Of a DNA stretch of 50,106 bases, positions 1-9,108 are shown piece after piece (the first letter of the stretch is position 1; each line of letters begins with the position of its first letter). Under the pieces are notes generated by a model. It had not been told where the DNA came from. It did no database searches and worked only from the letters and a program-made list of their open reading frames with translations. The stretch is taken from NCBI GenBank assembly GCA_002737595.1, contig NSHZ01000004.1, positions 1 to 50,106 on the forward strand. Reading direction: 5' to 3'. Source of the DNA: Actinomycetota bacterium. Lineage in GTDB: Bacteria; Actinomycetota; Actinomycetes; Nanopelagicales; Nanopelagicaceae. The position numbers and the translations under genes are program-made.

Positions 1-137
1 CCAAGAAGCGAAAAGCTGGAGAAGTTACCGCCCTTGTTTATGAGGCTCCTGATTTTGCTGTACCCCAAATTCCCATGAGCGTTTCCACATTCGTGGTGCC
101 CAGCGCAGTTGCTTCTAAGGAGTCCGCGAGTGAGTAA
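1..137 (+). CDS. nuoH: NADH-quinone oxidoreductase subunit H, C-terminal end (partial)
   Basis: An open frame enters the window and ends at TAA 135-137, leaving 44 residues. The tail is hydrophilic, rich in Pro, Val and Ala, and has no membrane segment. It is identified by position: it lies directly upstream of nuoI and overlaps its start by 8 nt, which is the place of nuoH in the standard nuo order. NuoH is the membrane subunit of complex I that helps form the quinone chamber, but the part seen here carries no diagnostic motif. Extended, poorly conserved NuoH C-termini are common in actinobacteria. Confidence 0.75.
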   Translation, partial: KKRKAGEVTALVYEAPDFAVPQIPMSVSTFVVPSAVASKESASE

Positions 138-744
138 CGAATTGATTCCTTCGAAGGATGGTGCTCTCGAAAGAGCAGCGCAGGAGAGCATTCCGGTGTC
201 GAACACCGGGCCAGCGAGCCTTGGAAAGCAATCTCAAGGTTTCGGAGTCACCTTTGCGACCATGTTCAAAAAAGTGAACACCGAGCAGTACCCAGAAGAG
301 AAGGTGCCTACTGCTCCACGTTTTCACGGTCGTCATCAACTCAACCGCTACCCAGATGGACTTGAACGTTGTATCGGTTGCGAACTCTGCGCTTGGGCCT
401 GTCCGGCAGATGCGATCTATGTAGAAGGTGCTTCTAATACTGAAGATGGTCGGTTCTCTCCAGGAGAGCGTTTTGGTCGTGTTTACCAAATCAACTACTT
501 ACGTTGCATTTTTTGTGGGCTTTGTATCGAAGCGTGCCCCACTCGTGCGCTCACTATGACCAACGAGTATGAGCTTGCAGATGATGGTCGCGAAAAGCTG
601 ATTTACGAGAAGCAAGATCTACTTGCCCCACTCATGCCAGGGATGGTTGCGCCGCCGCATGCCATGTTCCCCGGAACTAACGATGGCGATTACTACCGCG
701 GTGAAGTCACCACCGCTCATCCAAGCCAAGGCGAGCAGGTATGA
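130..744 (+). CDS. nuoI: NADH-quinone oxidoreductase subunit I (two 4Fe-4S clusters)
   Basis: This is the peripheral-arm ferredoxin-like subunit of complex I that carries clusters N6a and N6b and passes electrons toward NuoB. The 204-residue protein has two CxxCxxCxxxCP motifs, at C81/C84/C87/C91 and C126/C129/C132/C136. The start is GTG 130, chosen because AAGGAG at 117-122 lies 7 nt upstream; the TTG at 109 would place that ribosome site inside the gene. It overlaps the nuoH end by 8 nt and nuoJ by 4 nt (ATGA), so translation is probably coupled. Length and motifs are normal for actinobacterial NuoI. Confidence 0.96.
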   Translation: MSNELIPSKDGALERAAQESIPVSNTGPASLGKQSQGFGVTFATMFKKVNTEQYPEEKVPTAPRFHGRHQLNRYPDGLERCIGCELCAWACPADAIYVEGASNTEDGRFSPGERFGRVYQINYLRCIFCGLCIEACPTRALTMTNEYELADDGREKLIYEKQDLLAPLMPGMVAPPHAMFPGTNDGDYYRGEVTTAHPSQGEQV

Positions 745-1538
745 ATTTAATTCTGGCGGCCAATCCTTTTACTCCGGGGCTAACCGGCACCCCCGAGGCG
801 GTGCTCTTCTGGATCCTCGCACCGCTTGCTGTCATTTCGGCAGTAAGTATGATTTTCGTGAAGAAGGCGGTGCATTCAGCGCTGCTTCTCGCCTGGGTCA
901 TGATCACTTTGGCGATCTTCTACATCGCAGAAGATGCGCCATTCCTCGGAATCGTGCAGATTGTGGTCTATACCGGTGCGGTCATGATGCTTTTCCTCTT
1001 TATTCTGATGTTGGTAGGTGTAGATAGTTCAGATTCGCTGATTGAAACCATCAAGGGCCAGCGCGTCATGGCAATGATTGGCGCTCTCGGATTTGCGGTC
1101 CTTCTCATCGCCGCCATCGGCCGTTCCTACACGGGCTTTGCTGGACTAGCAGCTGCAAATACTGACGGCAACGTCGAAGGTTTGGCGCAGTTGCTCTTCA
1201 CCCGTTATGTCTGGTCCTTTGAAGTGGTCTCCGCACTTCTTATCACCGCTGCTCTGGGGGCAATGGTCCTGGGTCATCGTGAACGCACAAGCGAGCGACC
1301 AACACAGCGCGAACTCTCCATCCTCCGGTTTCGACCCGGTTCGAAGTTGCCTGGTGCTCCGCTACCTAGCCCGGGCGTATATGCCTTGCATAACGCGGTC
1401 GATGTACCTGCATTACTTCCAGATGGCACTCCTGATCCTTCGTCTGTCTCGCCCGTTTTGAAGGCTCGAGGAGATGTCCTAGACACCAAGGCCTTTGAGA
1501 TGCGCACGATCGAGGAGGGCGAAGATGAATCCAAATAA
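741..1538 (+). CDS. nuoJ: NADH-quinone oxidoreductase subunit J
   Basis: Small membrane subunit of the complex I proton-pumping arm, 265 residues. About five hydrophobic segments fill the first 180 residues, including the conserved stretch [17 protein letters not shown] in TM3, the segment that undergoes the pi-bulge change in known structures. A hydrophilic tail of about 80 residues follows, as is common in actinobacterial NuoJ. The ATG lies inside the nuoI stop (ATGA overlap), and the end overlaps the start of nuoK by 14 nt. It belongs to the nuo operon. Confidence 0.95.
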   Translation: MNLILAANPFTPGLTGTPEAVLFWILAPLAVISAVSMIFVKKAVHSALLLAWVMITLAIFYIAEDAPFLGIVQIVVYTGAVMMLFLFILMLVGVDSSDSLIETIKGQRVMAMIGALGFAVLLIAAIGRSYTGFAGLAAANTDGNVEGLAQLLFTRYVWSFEVVSALLITAALGAMVLGHRERTSERPTQRELSILRFRPGSKLPGAPLPSPGVYALHNAVDVPALLPDGTPDPSSVSPVLKARGDVLDTKAFEMRTIEEGEDESK

Positions 1539-1824
1539 TTACCTTGTGCTCTCGGCGTTGCTCTTTTCAATCGGAGCCATTGGCGTAGTGCTTCGTCGCA
1601 ACGCGATCGTAGTTTTCATGTGTGTCGAATTGATGCTGAACGCAGCGAATTTAGCCTTCGTTACTTTCGCTAGATTGCTTGGAAATCTCGATGGTCAAGT
1701 AGTCGCTTTTTTCACCATGGTTGTGGCAGCTTGCGAAGTAGTAGTCGGGCTCGCGATCATTGTGACAATTTTTCGTTCCCGTCGCTCGGCTTCGGTCGAT
1801 GACGCCAACTTGTTGAAGTACTAG
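1525..1824 (+). CDS. nuoK: NADH-quinone oxidoreductase subunit K
   Basis: MrpC-like membrane subunit of complex I with three transmembrane segments, 99 residues, the usual family length. Two membrane glutamates expected for the proton path are visible, in [12 protein letters not shown] (TM2) and [10 protein letters not shown] (TM3). The start is ATG 1525 with AGGAGG at 1513-1518; the longer frame from TTG 1495 adds residues unlike the family. It overlaps nuoJ by 14 nt and is followed 14 nt later by nuoL. Confidence 0.95.
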   Translation: MNPNNYLVLSALLFSIGAIGVVLRRNAIVVFMCVELMLNAANLAFVTFARLLGNLDGQVVAFFTMVVAACEVVVGLAIIVTIFRSRRSASVDDANLLKY

Positions 1825-1838
1825 AAAGGAGGAATATC

Positions 1839-3755
1839 GTGGAAGCTACACATGCACTCGCCAGCGGAACTAGTTCGCTGCTGGTCTGGTTGATCGCGCT
1901 CCCTGCGCTTGGCGCAACGATCCTCCTTTTGGCTGGGCGTCGTTCTGATAAATGGGGTCATCTGCTGGCTACTGGGCTCTCCGGAGCATCGTTCGTAGTC
2001 GGTGTGGTGGAACTCTTCAAGATGCTGAGTCGAGATGGCGAATCACGCGGCGTCTCACAACATCTCTTCACGTGGATCAACGCTGGCTCTTTCAAAGTGG
2101 AAGCTGGATTACTCCTAGATCAACTTTCGATTTGCTTTGTGCTCCTTATTACCGGTGTTGGAACGTTGATTCATGTGTACTCGATCGCCTATATGGAGCA
2201 CGACCATGATCGCCGTCGATTCTTCTCCTACCTCAATCTCTTCATCGCTGCGATGCTCTTGCTAGTCCTGGGCGATTCATTCCTTAACCTCTATGTGGGT
2301 TGGGAAGGAGTGGGCCTTGCCTCTTATCTCCTCATCGGATTCTGGAACCAGAAGCCGGCCTATGCGACAGCGGCAAAGAAAGCTTTCATAGTTAACCGCA
2401 TCGGCGATATGGGACTCACTTTTGCAATCATGATTGCCTTCACGGCTTTTGGCACGGTCTCGTTCCAAGGTGTGGCAAACCATGCTGGTCCGGAACATAA
2501 GCAAGTGATGACGTGGATGGGTCTTGCTCTCTTGCTGGCGGCTGCCGGTAAGTCTGCCCAATTCCCATTGCAATCATGGCTCGGTGACGCCATGGCTGGC
2601 CCCACGCCTGTCTCGGCTCTGATTCACGCAGCCACAATGGTGACCGCAGGCGTTTATCTCATCACGCGTTCAAACTTTGTCTTCGATTCAGCGCCAACTG
2701 CCCAACTCATGGTGGTCATTGTAGGTGTCGTCACTCTGCTCTTCGGTGCACTTATTGGTACTGCAAAAGATGACATTAAGAAGGCGTTGGCGGCTTCAAC
2801 CATGTCACAGATTGGCTACATGATTCTCGCTGCTGGTCTTGGACCTGCCGGTTACGCCTTTGCAATCATGCACTTGCTTACTCACGGTTTCTTTAAAGCA
2901 AGTATGTTCCTTGGGGCAGGTTCGGTTATGCATGGTATGAACGATGAAGTAGACATGCGCAAGTTTGGTCGCCTGCGTGTGGCGATGCCGATCACTTACC
3001 TCACCTTTGGTCTTGGTTATTTGGCAATTATCGGTGTGCCACCCTTCTCCGGATTCTTCTCGAAGGACAAAATCATCGAAGCGGCTTTTAACGCCGGAGG
3101 TGCCCGTGGCTGGATTCTCGGTTTCGCAGCGCTGCTGGGCGCCGCCATCACGGCTTTCTACATGACACGCGTCATGGTGATGACCTTCTTCGGTCAAAAG
3201 CGTTGGGCCGATGATGCACATCCACATGAATCGCCGAAACTCATGACCGCACCAATCATCATTCTCTCGGTGGGATCGATCGCGGCTGGAGCACTCTTTG
3301 CTTTTGGTTCTTCATTGCAACATTGGCTCGAGCCTGTGGTGGCTCGTGGATTTGTTGAAGGCGAGCCAGCTCTTCCGCCGATAATTGTGAGCATAATGGC
3401 TTTGGTGGCGGTTGCTCTTGGTGTGGCGCTTGCCTACGTGAAGTACGTACGGGTGCCGGTCGAAGCGATGGCACCCACGAATGTTTCCATCTGGACTCGT
3501 TTTGCGAGGCGTGACTTGCTACAAGATGCATTCAACGAAGCAGTATTTATGCGTCCTGGCCAATACCTCACCCGCGCACTCTCATTCTTCGACCGCAAGG
3601 TTGTTGACGGGACGGTGAACGGTACTGGAGCGCTCTTCGGGGGGCTATCAGTGCGAGTTCGCCGCGTACAAACTGGTTACGTTCGTACCTATGCATTGCT
3701 CATTCTGGTCGGCGCCGCACTTGTCTTGGCGGCTATGTTGGCAGCGAGGATCTGA
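1839..3755 (+). CDS. nuoL: NADH-quinone oxidoreductase subunit L
   Basis: Distal antiporter-like proton-pumping subunit of complex I, 638 residues with about 16 membrane segments. The conserved TM5 glutamate region reads [16 protein letters not shown], and the lysine/histidine channel region includes [25 protein letters not shown] in split form. The C-terminal lateral helix and final TM anchor are present. The start is GTG 1839 with a strong AAAGGAGG site at 1826-1832. The gene is followed 2 nt later by nuoM. Confidence 0.96.
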   Translation: MEATHALASGTSSLLVWLIALPALGATILLLAGRRSDKWGHLLATGLSGASFVVGVVELFKMLSRDGESRGVSQHLFTWINAGSFKVEAGLLLDQLSICFVLLITGVGTLIHVYSIAYMEHDHDRRRFFSYLNLFIAAMLLLVLGDSFLNLYVGWEGVGLASYLLIGFWNQKPAYATAAKKAFIVNRIGDMGLTFAIMIAFTAFGTVSFQGVANHAGPEHKQVMTWMGLALLLAAAGKSAQFPLQSWLGDAMAGPTPVSALIHAATMVTAGVYLITRSNFVFDSAPTAQLMVVIVGVVTLLFGALIGTAKDDIKKALAASTMSQIGYMILAAGLGPAGYAFAIMHLLTHGFFKASMFLGAGSVMHGMNDEVDMRKFGRLRVAMPITYLTFGLGYLAIIGVPPFSGFFSKDKIIEAAFNAGGARGWILGFAALLGAAITAFYMTRVMVMTFFGQKRWADDAHPHESPKLMTAPIIILSVGSIAAGALFAFGSSLQHWLEPVVARGFVEGEPALPPIIVSIMALVAVALGVALAYVKYVRVPVEAMAPTNVSIWTRFARRDLLQDAFNEAVFMRPGQYLTRALSFFDRKVVDGTVNGTGALFGGLSVRVRRVQTGYVRTYALLILVGAALVLAAMLAARI

Positions 3756-3757
3756 TC

Positions 3758-5263
3758 ATGTACCTCTCCTCACTACTCCTTCTCCCGCTGATCGGTTCGG
3801 CAGTCATTGCTGGATTGCCAGCCGGTCGTACCTTGCTTGCCAAGCAGATCGCCCTCGGCACGAGTGTGCTCACCGCGCTCTTGGGCATTGCGATGGCACT
3901 TCAGTTTGATCGCGCACTCGGAACGTTCCAGTTCGTGGAGAGTCACGAGTGGATTACCTCTTTTGGCGTGAAATATGGCTTAGGTATCGATGGCACTGGT
4001 CTAGTGCTCATCTTGATGGCGCTTATCTTGGCCCCTATCGTCATTCTCGCTTCTTGGAATGAAGGACAAGGCGGACGCTTTAGCCAGAAAGCCTTCTTTG
4101 CTCTGCTATTGATCTTGGAAACCTTCATGGTCGGCGTCTTTGCGGCCACCGATGTCTTCCTCTTCTATGTATTTTTCGAAGCGATGTTGATTCCTGTTTA
4201 CTTCCTGATCGGTTCTTTCGGTGGGCCAAATCGCTCATACGCGGCGGTGAAATTCTTGCTTTATAGCCTGTTCGGTGGATTACTCATGCTCGCTGCGGTT
4301 ATCGGACTATACGTGCTTACGAAGAGTCAATTCGGTGCACCGACATTTGACGTCACTGAGTTGAGTGCGCTCAACATTGATCAAAATCTGCAGCGCTGGC
4401 TCTTCCTCGGCTTCTTTATTGCCTTTGCGATCAAGGCGCCAATGTGGCCGCTACATACTTGGTTGCCAGACGCTGCGTCAGCGGCAACCCCGGGAACCGC
4501 GATTCTCCTCATTGGTGTGCTCGACAAAGTGGGCACCTACGGCATGATTCGCTACTGCCTTCCACTCTTTCCAGATGCATCACACTATTTTGCGCCGACC
4601 ATTGTTGTACTTGCGGTCATCAGCATCATCTACGGTGCGATTTTGGCTATTGGGCAGAAGGATCTCAAACGCCTCATTGCATTCACCTCAATCTCACACT
4701 TCGGCTTCATCGTTCTCGGCATTTTTGCCATGACGAGTACCGCGGGTGCCGGCGCGACGCTCTACATGTTCAACCACGGATTTTCTACCGCCGCTCTATT
4801 CATGGTTGCCGGCTGGATGATCTCTCGCCGGAACTCTTCAACGATTGCTGATTTCGGTGGCTTGCAGCGCGTTACTCCAGTGATGGCGTGGATGTTCTTC
4901 ATTGCAGGAATGTCGAGTTTGGCGCTTCCGGGCCTTTCTAGCTTTATTAGCGAAGTGTTGGTGCTCGTAGGTGCGTATCAAACCTACCCAGTGGCCGCCA
5001 TTATTTCGACTGTCGCTATCGTGTTAGCTGCGCTCTATATCTTGATTATGGTGCAACGCTCGCTACACGGACCTATTGCTCCCGGTAATGAGTCGCTGCC
5101 AGATCTCACTACTCGTGAGAGAGTGGCAATTGCACCAGTCATTGCCATCATCATTTTTCTGGGATTTGTGCCAAGTGTCTTGCTTAACGTTATTAACCCC
5201 ACGGTGTCACATACCTTGATGCAAGTTAATGCCACTGAGCCCACACCGACAGCGGGGGAGTAA
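3758..5263 (+). CDS. nuoM: NADH-quinone oxidoreductase subunit M
   Basis: Second antiporter-like subunit of the complex I membrane arm, 501 residues with about 14 membrane segments. The essential TM5 glutamate sits in FFEAMLIPVYFLIG, and the half-channel region contains MWPLHTWLPDAASAATP. The ATG at 3758 is 2 nt after the nuoL stop; nuoN starts 4 nt after its own stop. Length and motifs are normal, and nothing suggests damage. Confidence 0.96.
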   Translation: MYLSSLLLLPLIGSAVIAGLPAGRTLLAKQIALGTSVLTALLGIAMALQFDRALGTFQFVESHEWITSFGVKYGLGIDGTGLVLILMALILAPIVILASWNEGQGGRFSQKAFFALLLILETFMVGVFAATDVFLFYVFFEAMLIPVYFLIGSFGGPNRSYAAVKFLLYSLFGGLLMLAAVIGLYVLTKSQFGAPTFDVTELSALNIDQNLQRWLFLGFFIAFAIKAPMWPLHTWLPDAASAATPGTAILLIGVLDKVGTYGMIRYCLPLFPDASHYFAPTIVVLAVISIIYGAILAIGQKDLKRLIAFTSISHFGFIVLGIFAMTSTAGAGATLYMFNHGFSTAALFMVAGWMISRRNSSTIADFGGLQRVTPVMAWMFFIAGMSSLALPGLSSFISEVLVLVGAYQTYPVAAIISTVAIVLAALYILIMVQRSLHGPIAPGNESLPDLTTRERVAIAPVIAIIIFLGFVPSVLLNVINPTVSHTLMQVNATEPTPTAGE

Positions 5264-5267
5264 GAGA

Positions 5268-6800
5268 ATGAATTTCGTCGCCCCAGTAATTAATTACAGC
5301 CAAGTCCTGCCAATTCTTATTGTTTTGGGAACAGCACTTCTTAGCGTAATTGTCGAAGCTTTTTTTGCTCGTGAGCGCCGCTATCAGATTCAAGTTCCAC
5401 TATCGATTGCCGGGCTGGTGGTGGCATTCATTTGGATTCTCAAGATTCGTACGACTACGTCGATTACTGCTGAAAGCGCAGTAGCCATTGACGGACCCGC
5501 TCTGGTGCTCCAAGGCGCCATCGTGATTCTAGGTATCGCTGGCTTGTTGCTGATTGCGGAACGCAAACTGGATTCCTCAGGTGATGCTTTCGTTGCGCAG
5601 GCTGCGGCAATTCCTGGGTCAGAAGCTGAGCGCACGGCTACCTTGGCTAAGCTCACACAGACCGAAGTTTTCCCGCTTACTCTCTTCGCCATTGCTGGCA
5701 TGATGCTCTTTCCGGCCGCAAACGATCTAGTCACCATGTTCGTTGCGCTCGAAGTTCTTTCGCTTCCGCTCTACTTGATGTCGGGCTTAGCTCGTCGTCG
5801 TCGCTTGCTCTCGCAAGAAGCTGCATTGAAGTACTTTCTACTGGGTGCTTTTTCTTCCGCGTTCTTCCTGTACGGAGCCGCTTTCCTCTATGGGTACTCA
5901 GGCAGTGTCGGCTTCCGCCAAATTCGCGAAGCCATTCAGACAAATGCCGGCAATGACGTCTTCTTGCTCACCGGTATTGCGCTTGTCTCAGTTGGTCTGC
6001 TCTTTAAAGTGAGTGCGGTGCCATTCCACTCATGGACACCCGACGTGTATCAAGGTGCACCGACGCCAGTTACTGCTTTCATGGCTGCTTGCACCAAGAT
6101 CGCAGCATTTGGCGCCTTCGCTCGACTCTTTTATGTCGGCCTGAGTGGCGCGCGGTGGGATTGGCGTCCGATGCTCACGGTCATTGCGATCGCCACCATG
6201 GTGTTAGGTGCGCTCTGGGCTCTGACGCAAACGGATATCAAGCGCATGTTGGCCTACTCTTCGGTGGCCCACTCCGGATTCATCCTTTCGGGAATCGTGG
6301 CTGCGAATAAGGCTGGTCTTTCTGGCACACTCTTCTATTTAGTGACCTACGGCTTCACCACCATTGGTGCCTTTGCAATCGTTACCTTGGTGCGCAACGC
6401 CTCCGGTGAAGCCACCCACATTTCAGGTTACGCGGGGCTTGGAAAGCGATCCCCGTGGATTGCCATGCTCTTCAGCCTCTTCTTGCTCGGGTTGGCGGGT
6501 ATTCCTCTCACGAGTGGTTTCGTAGCGAAATTCGCAGTCTTCTCAGCTGCCTATGAGAGCGGCTCGACCATACTGGTGATCTTTGGTGTACTCACCAGTG
6601 CAATCGCTGCCTTCTTCTACATTCGACTTATCGTGCTCATGTTCTTCCAGGATCCAGAAGAAGATGGTCCGACTGTGGCGGCTGTCCCGTTGATGACAAC
6701 CGCAGCGATTGCGCTCTGCGCCACCGTCACCCTCGTGCTTGGAATTCTTCCTAACGCCCTCGTGCACGTCATTGACGCGGCCTCAAGATTCGTCTTCTAA
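5268..6800 (+). CDS. nuoN: NADH-quinone oxidoreductase subunit N
   Basis: Third antiporter-like subunit of complex I, 510 residues. The TM5 glutamate region is VALEVLSLPLYLMSGL and the downstream channel motif is PFHSWTPDVYQGAPTPVTAF. The start chosen is ATG 5268, four bases after the nuoM stop; an upstream ATG at 5229 lies inside nuoM and adds 13 basic residues not expected in the family. It is the last nuo gene, and the polyprenyl synthase begins at the next base after its TAA. Confidence 0.95.
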   Translation: MNFVAPVINYSQVLPILIVLGTALLSVIVEAFFARERRYQIQVPLSIAGLVVAFIWILKIRTTTSITAESAVAIDGPALVLQGAIVILGIAGLLLIAERKLDSSGDAFVAQAAAIPGSEAERTATLAKLTQTEVFPLTLFAIAGMMLFPAANDLVTMFVALEVLSLPLYLMSGLARRRRLLSQEAALKYFLLGAFSSAFFLYGAAFLYGYSGSVGFRQIREAIQTNAGNDVFLLTGIALVSVGLLFKVSAVPFHSWTPDVYQGAPTPVTAFMAACTKIAAFGAFARLFYVGLSGARWDWRPMLTVIAIATMVLGALWALTQTDIKRMLAYSSVAHSGFILSGIVAANKAGLSGTLFYLVTYGFTTIGAFAIVTLVRNASGEATHISGYAGLGKRSPWIAMLFSLFLLGLAGIPLTSGFVAKFAVFSAAYESGSTILVIFGVLTSAIAAFFYIRLIVLMFFQDPEEDGPTVAAVPLMTTAAIALCATVTLVLGILPNALVHVIDAASRFVF

Positions 6801-7784
6801 TTGAGCACGTTAGGTATTCCCCACCTAGCACCTGAACTCGAGAGTGCTTTAATCGCTGGCTTGGCTGAGGTCGAAGAGTTTCTGGTCTCTCATGTTGAAG
6901 GCGAGTACCCCTTTATTACGGAAGCCTCGCGCCACCTCGCGCTTGCCGGCGGCAAGCGACTTCGCCCACTAATCACTTTGCTTTCCTCGCAATTTGGAAA
7001 AGGGATATCTGAAGACGTAATCAAGGCGGCTGTAGTAGTGGAACTTACTCACCTGGCCACGCTCTACCACGATGATGTGATGGATGAAGCTCCGCTGCGG
7101 CGCGGAGTTCCCAGTGCCAATGCCAAGTGGGATAACACCATTGCGATTTTGACTGGCGATTTCCTTTTTGCAAAGGCTTCTGACCTCCTGGCAGATCTTG
7201 GACCCGAAGCGGTCCGCCTCCAAGCTCGTACATTTGAGCGTTTAGTAACTGGTCAGATCATGGAGAGTGTCGGTGGAGAGGGAGATCAACTCGCCCATTA
7301 TCTCAAAGTTGTAGCCGACAAGACTGGTTCACTTATTGCCACAAGTGCGCGCTTTGGCGCCATGATTAGTGGGGCTTCTCCGGATGTCGTAGAAACGCTC
7401 ACAACTTTCGGTGAACTCATTGGCGTAGCTTTTCAACTAGCAGACGATGTCATCGACATTGCGAGTGAATCTGGAGAGTCGGGAAAGACTCCTGGAACTG
7501 ATCTACGCGAAGGCGTTCCTACATTAGTAACCTTGCATATAATGGCGTCATCGAATCCCGCAGACGCCGCGCTTAAAGAGATACTTTCTCAGCCAATTGA
7601 GGATGAAAAAGTGGTAGCTGAAGTTCTAGCAGCACTACAGACTCATCCTGCGCTTGAAATTTCTCGTGCGCAATTATACGAGTATTCGAATGGAGCTAAA
7701 GCCAGCGTCAAATCTTTGCCGGAAGGCGCAGCAAAAGATGCTCTAATGAGCCTTTGCGACGCCATTATCGAGCGATCTGCGTGA
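6801..7784 (+). CDS. Polyprenyl diphosphate synthase (long-chain trans type)
   Basis: Condenses isopentenyl diphosphate units onto an allylic primer to make the long isoprenoid tail used for menaquinone. The 327 residues show GGKRLRP at 50-56, the first Asp-rich motif DDVMD at 91-95 and the second DDVID at 215-219. The fifth residue before the first motif is Ala86; in this family a small residue there goes with long products. The start is TTG 6801, directly after the nuoN stop with no clear ribosome site, so coupling to nuoN is likely. The pairing with nuo fits supply of the quinone substrate of complex I. The last 42 nt overlap the convergent rarD gene. Exact chain length cannot be read from the sequence. 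Confidence 0.9.
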   Translation: MSTLGIPHLAPELESALIAGLAEVEEFLVSHVEGEYPFITEASRHLALAGGKRLRPLITLLSSQFGKGISEDVIKAAVVVELTHLATLYHDDVMDEAPLRRGVPSANAKWDNTIAILTGDFLFAKASDLLADLGPEAVRLQARTFERLVTGQIMESVGGEGDQLAHYLKVVADKTGSLIATSARFGAMISGASPDVVETLTTFGELIGVAFQLADDVIDIASESGESGKTPGTDLREGVPTLVTLHIMASSNPADAALKEILSQPIEDEKVVAEVLAALQTHPALEISRAQLYEYSNGAKASVKSLPEGAAKDALMSLCDAIIERSA

Positions 7785-8651
7785 AGATTTCATCATGTCG
7801 GCCCCTAGAAGCAATAAAGACAGCCAGATAAATACGAAACTGATCCAGCTTTCTTGAGACATCTCTTCGTGGAGTACGAAGACTGCTATAAGGAATTGCA
7901 CGCTTGGGTGTATGTATTGCAAGAGTCCAATAATTGAAAGTGGAAGTCGCGTTGCGGCTCCATTAAACATGAGCAATGGTAAAGTCGTGATAATTCCGGC
8001 TCCCGCAAGCAAGATTGATGAACGCAGGTCGAAACCGAATTGACCTTCGCCTATGAATCCTAAATAGATTAGTAATACAAGCGCTGGGATCATAAGCACC
8101 AGAGTTTCGGCAGCCAGAGACTCCAAAGCATTACCGTTAAAGTGCTTTTTTATCACAGCATATAGTCCCCATGTGGATGCGATCACGAGAGCAATCCATG
8201 GAGGGCGCCCATAAGCGAAGGAGAGAATGACCACGCCGCCAGCTCCAGAGATGCCGGCAAGCCATTGGATTCGGGAAAGCTTCTCCTTGTAGACCACGAT
8301 TCCTAAAAAGACCATCACTAATGGATTCATGTAATAGCCAAGAGCGGATTCGGTGAAGTAGTTGTTGTTTACTGCCCAAATAAACATAAGCCAATTTGCG
8401 GAGAGGGCAAGAGAGGAGCCAACCAGCCACCAAATACGTCGTTTATTTGCCATAAGGTGTAAAAGCACTTGCATCTTTCGCTGACTGACGAGAAGTAAGA
8501 GACAAACCAAGAGGGACCAAATGACTCTATGGGCCAAGATCTCTAGAGCAAAAGCGGGTTTTAATAGTGGCCAGTAAAGCGGAAAGAAACCCCATATCAA
8601 ACAGGCAGAAACGCCATAGATGAGACCCCTGCGATCTAATTTAGCCGTCAA
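7743..8651 (-). CDS. rarD: EamA/RarD family permease
   Basis: Membrane permease of the drug/metabolite transporter superfamily; substrate unknown. It has 302 residues, close to the usual RarD length, and about ten hydrophobic segments in two EamA halves. The N-terminal GVSACLIWGFFPLYWPLLK and following HRVIWSLL are characteristic of RarD. The start is TTG 8651 with GAAAGG upstream. It follows the small GMC partner gene by 13 nt and so is probably the third gene of that operon, which could make it an exporter or importer for the oxidised compound (inference). Its 3' end overlaps the polyprenyl synthase gene by 42 nt in convergent orientation. Confidence 0.88.
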   Translation of the reverse strand: MTAKLDRRGLIYGVSACLIWGFFPLYWPLLKPAFALEILAHRVIWSLLVCLLLLVSQRKMQVLLHLMANKRRIWWLVGSSLALSANWLMFIWAVNNNYFTESALGYYMNPLVMVFLGIVVYKEKLSRIQWLAGISGAGGVVILSFAYGRPPWIALVIASTWGLYAVIKKHFNGNALESLAAETLVLMIPALVLLIYLGFIGEGQFGFDLRSSILLAGAGIITTLPLLMFNGAATRLPLSIIGLLQYIHPSVQFLIAVFVLHEEMSQESWISFVFIWLSLLLLGADMMKSSRRSLDNGVAKAH

Positions 8652-8664
8652 GGCTTAGGCCTTT

Positions 8665-9108
8665 CTACCGCGGGTCTTTCCACATAGGTGATCGCTCTTT
8701 GCTCTTCTGCAACAGTCTTTCATCAAATGGCTTCAAAACATAACCATTCGGTTGTGGTGCAGTAGTGCTATAGCCAGTATTTTCTGAAATCTTACTGAGA
8801 ACGGCGGGATGAGAATAGTAAATCGTGTAGGTAGCGTTTATGAGAGCGTCCAGAGTCTCTGGAGAGGCTTTCCCGAGATTTTCAAGTATGGATTCACGAG
8901 CAGATTGATCAATGATTGAAAAGTTCTCTGGGATTTCTTCGAGAAAAAGCTTTAACCGCTTCATATCACTGATGTAGCTCATGTCAGTGACTAATTCTTT
9001 GATCACAATTATTTCGGAAGCCCCGTGGTTATTGGAGGTTGCAGGAATGAGAGTATCCAGGATCGATTTCCATAAGTGTTCAGGCATTCCAAGCGTAGAA
9101 TTATTCAT
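8665..9108 (-). CDS. Gluconate 2-dehydrogenase subunit 3-like protein, small partner of GMC oxidoreductase (copy 1)
   Basis: A mostly helical protein of 147 residues with the layout of the gluconate 2-dehydrogenase subunit 3 family, the small chaperone-like or electron-transfer-assisting partner of GMC enzymes. The recognisable part is the second half, with ATYTIYYSHPAVLSKI and PQPNGYVLKPFDERLL. The corresponding gene at 24360-24842 shows the same pattern (AYYTNPKVREVV, PPQPAGFPV). There is no Tat or Sec signal peptide, although typical family members have a Tat signal, so this version is probably cytoplasmic. It overlaps the upstream GMC gene by 8 nt (ATGAATAA), which indicates coupled translation. 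Family assignment is by pattern and context. Confidence 0.75.
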   Translation of the reverse strand: MNNSTLGMPEHLWKSILDTLIPATSNNHGASEIIVIKELVTDMSYISDMKRLKLFLEEIPENFSIIDQSARESILENLGKASPETLDALINATYTIYYSHPAVLSKISENTGYSTTAPQPNGYVLKPFDERLLQKSKERSPMWKDPR

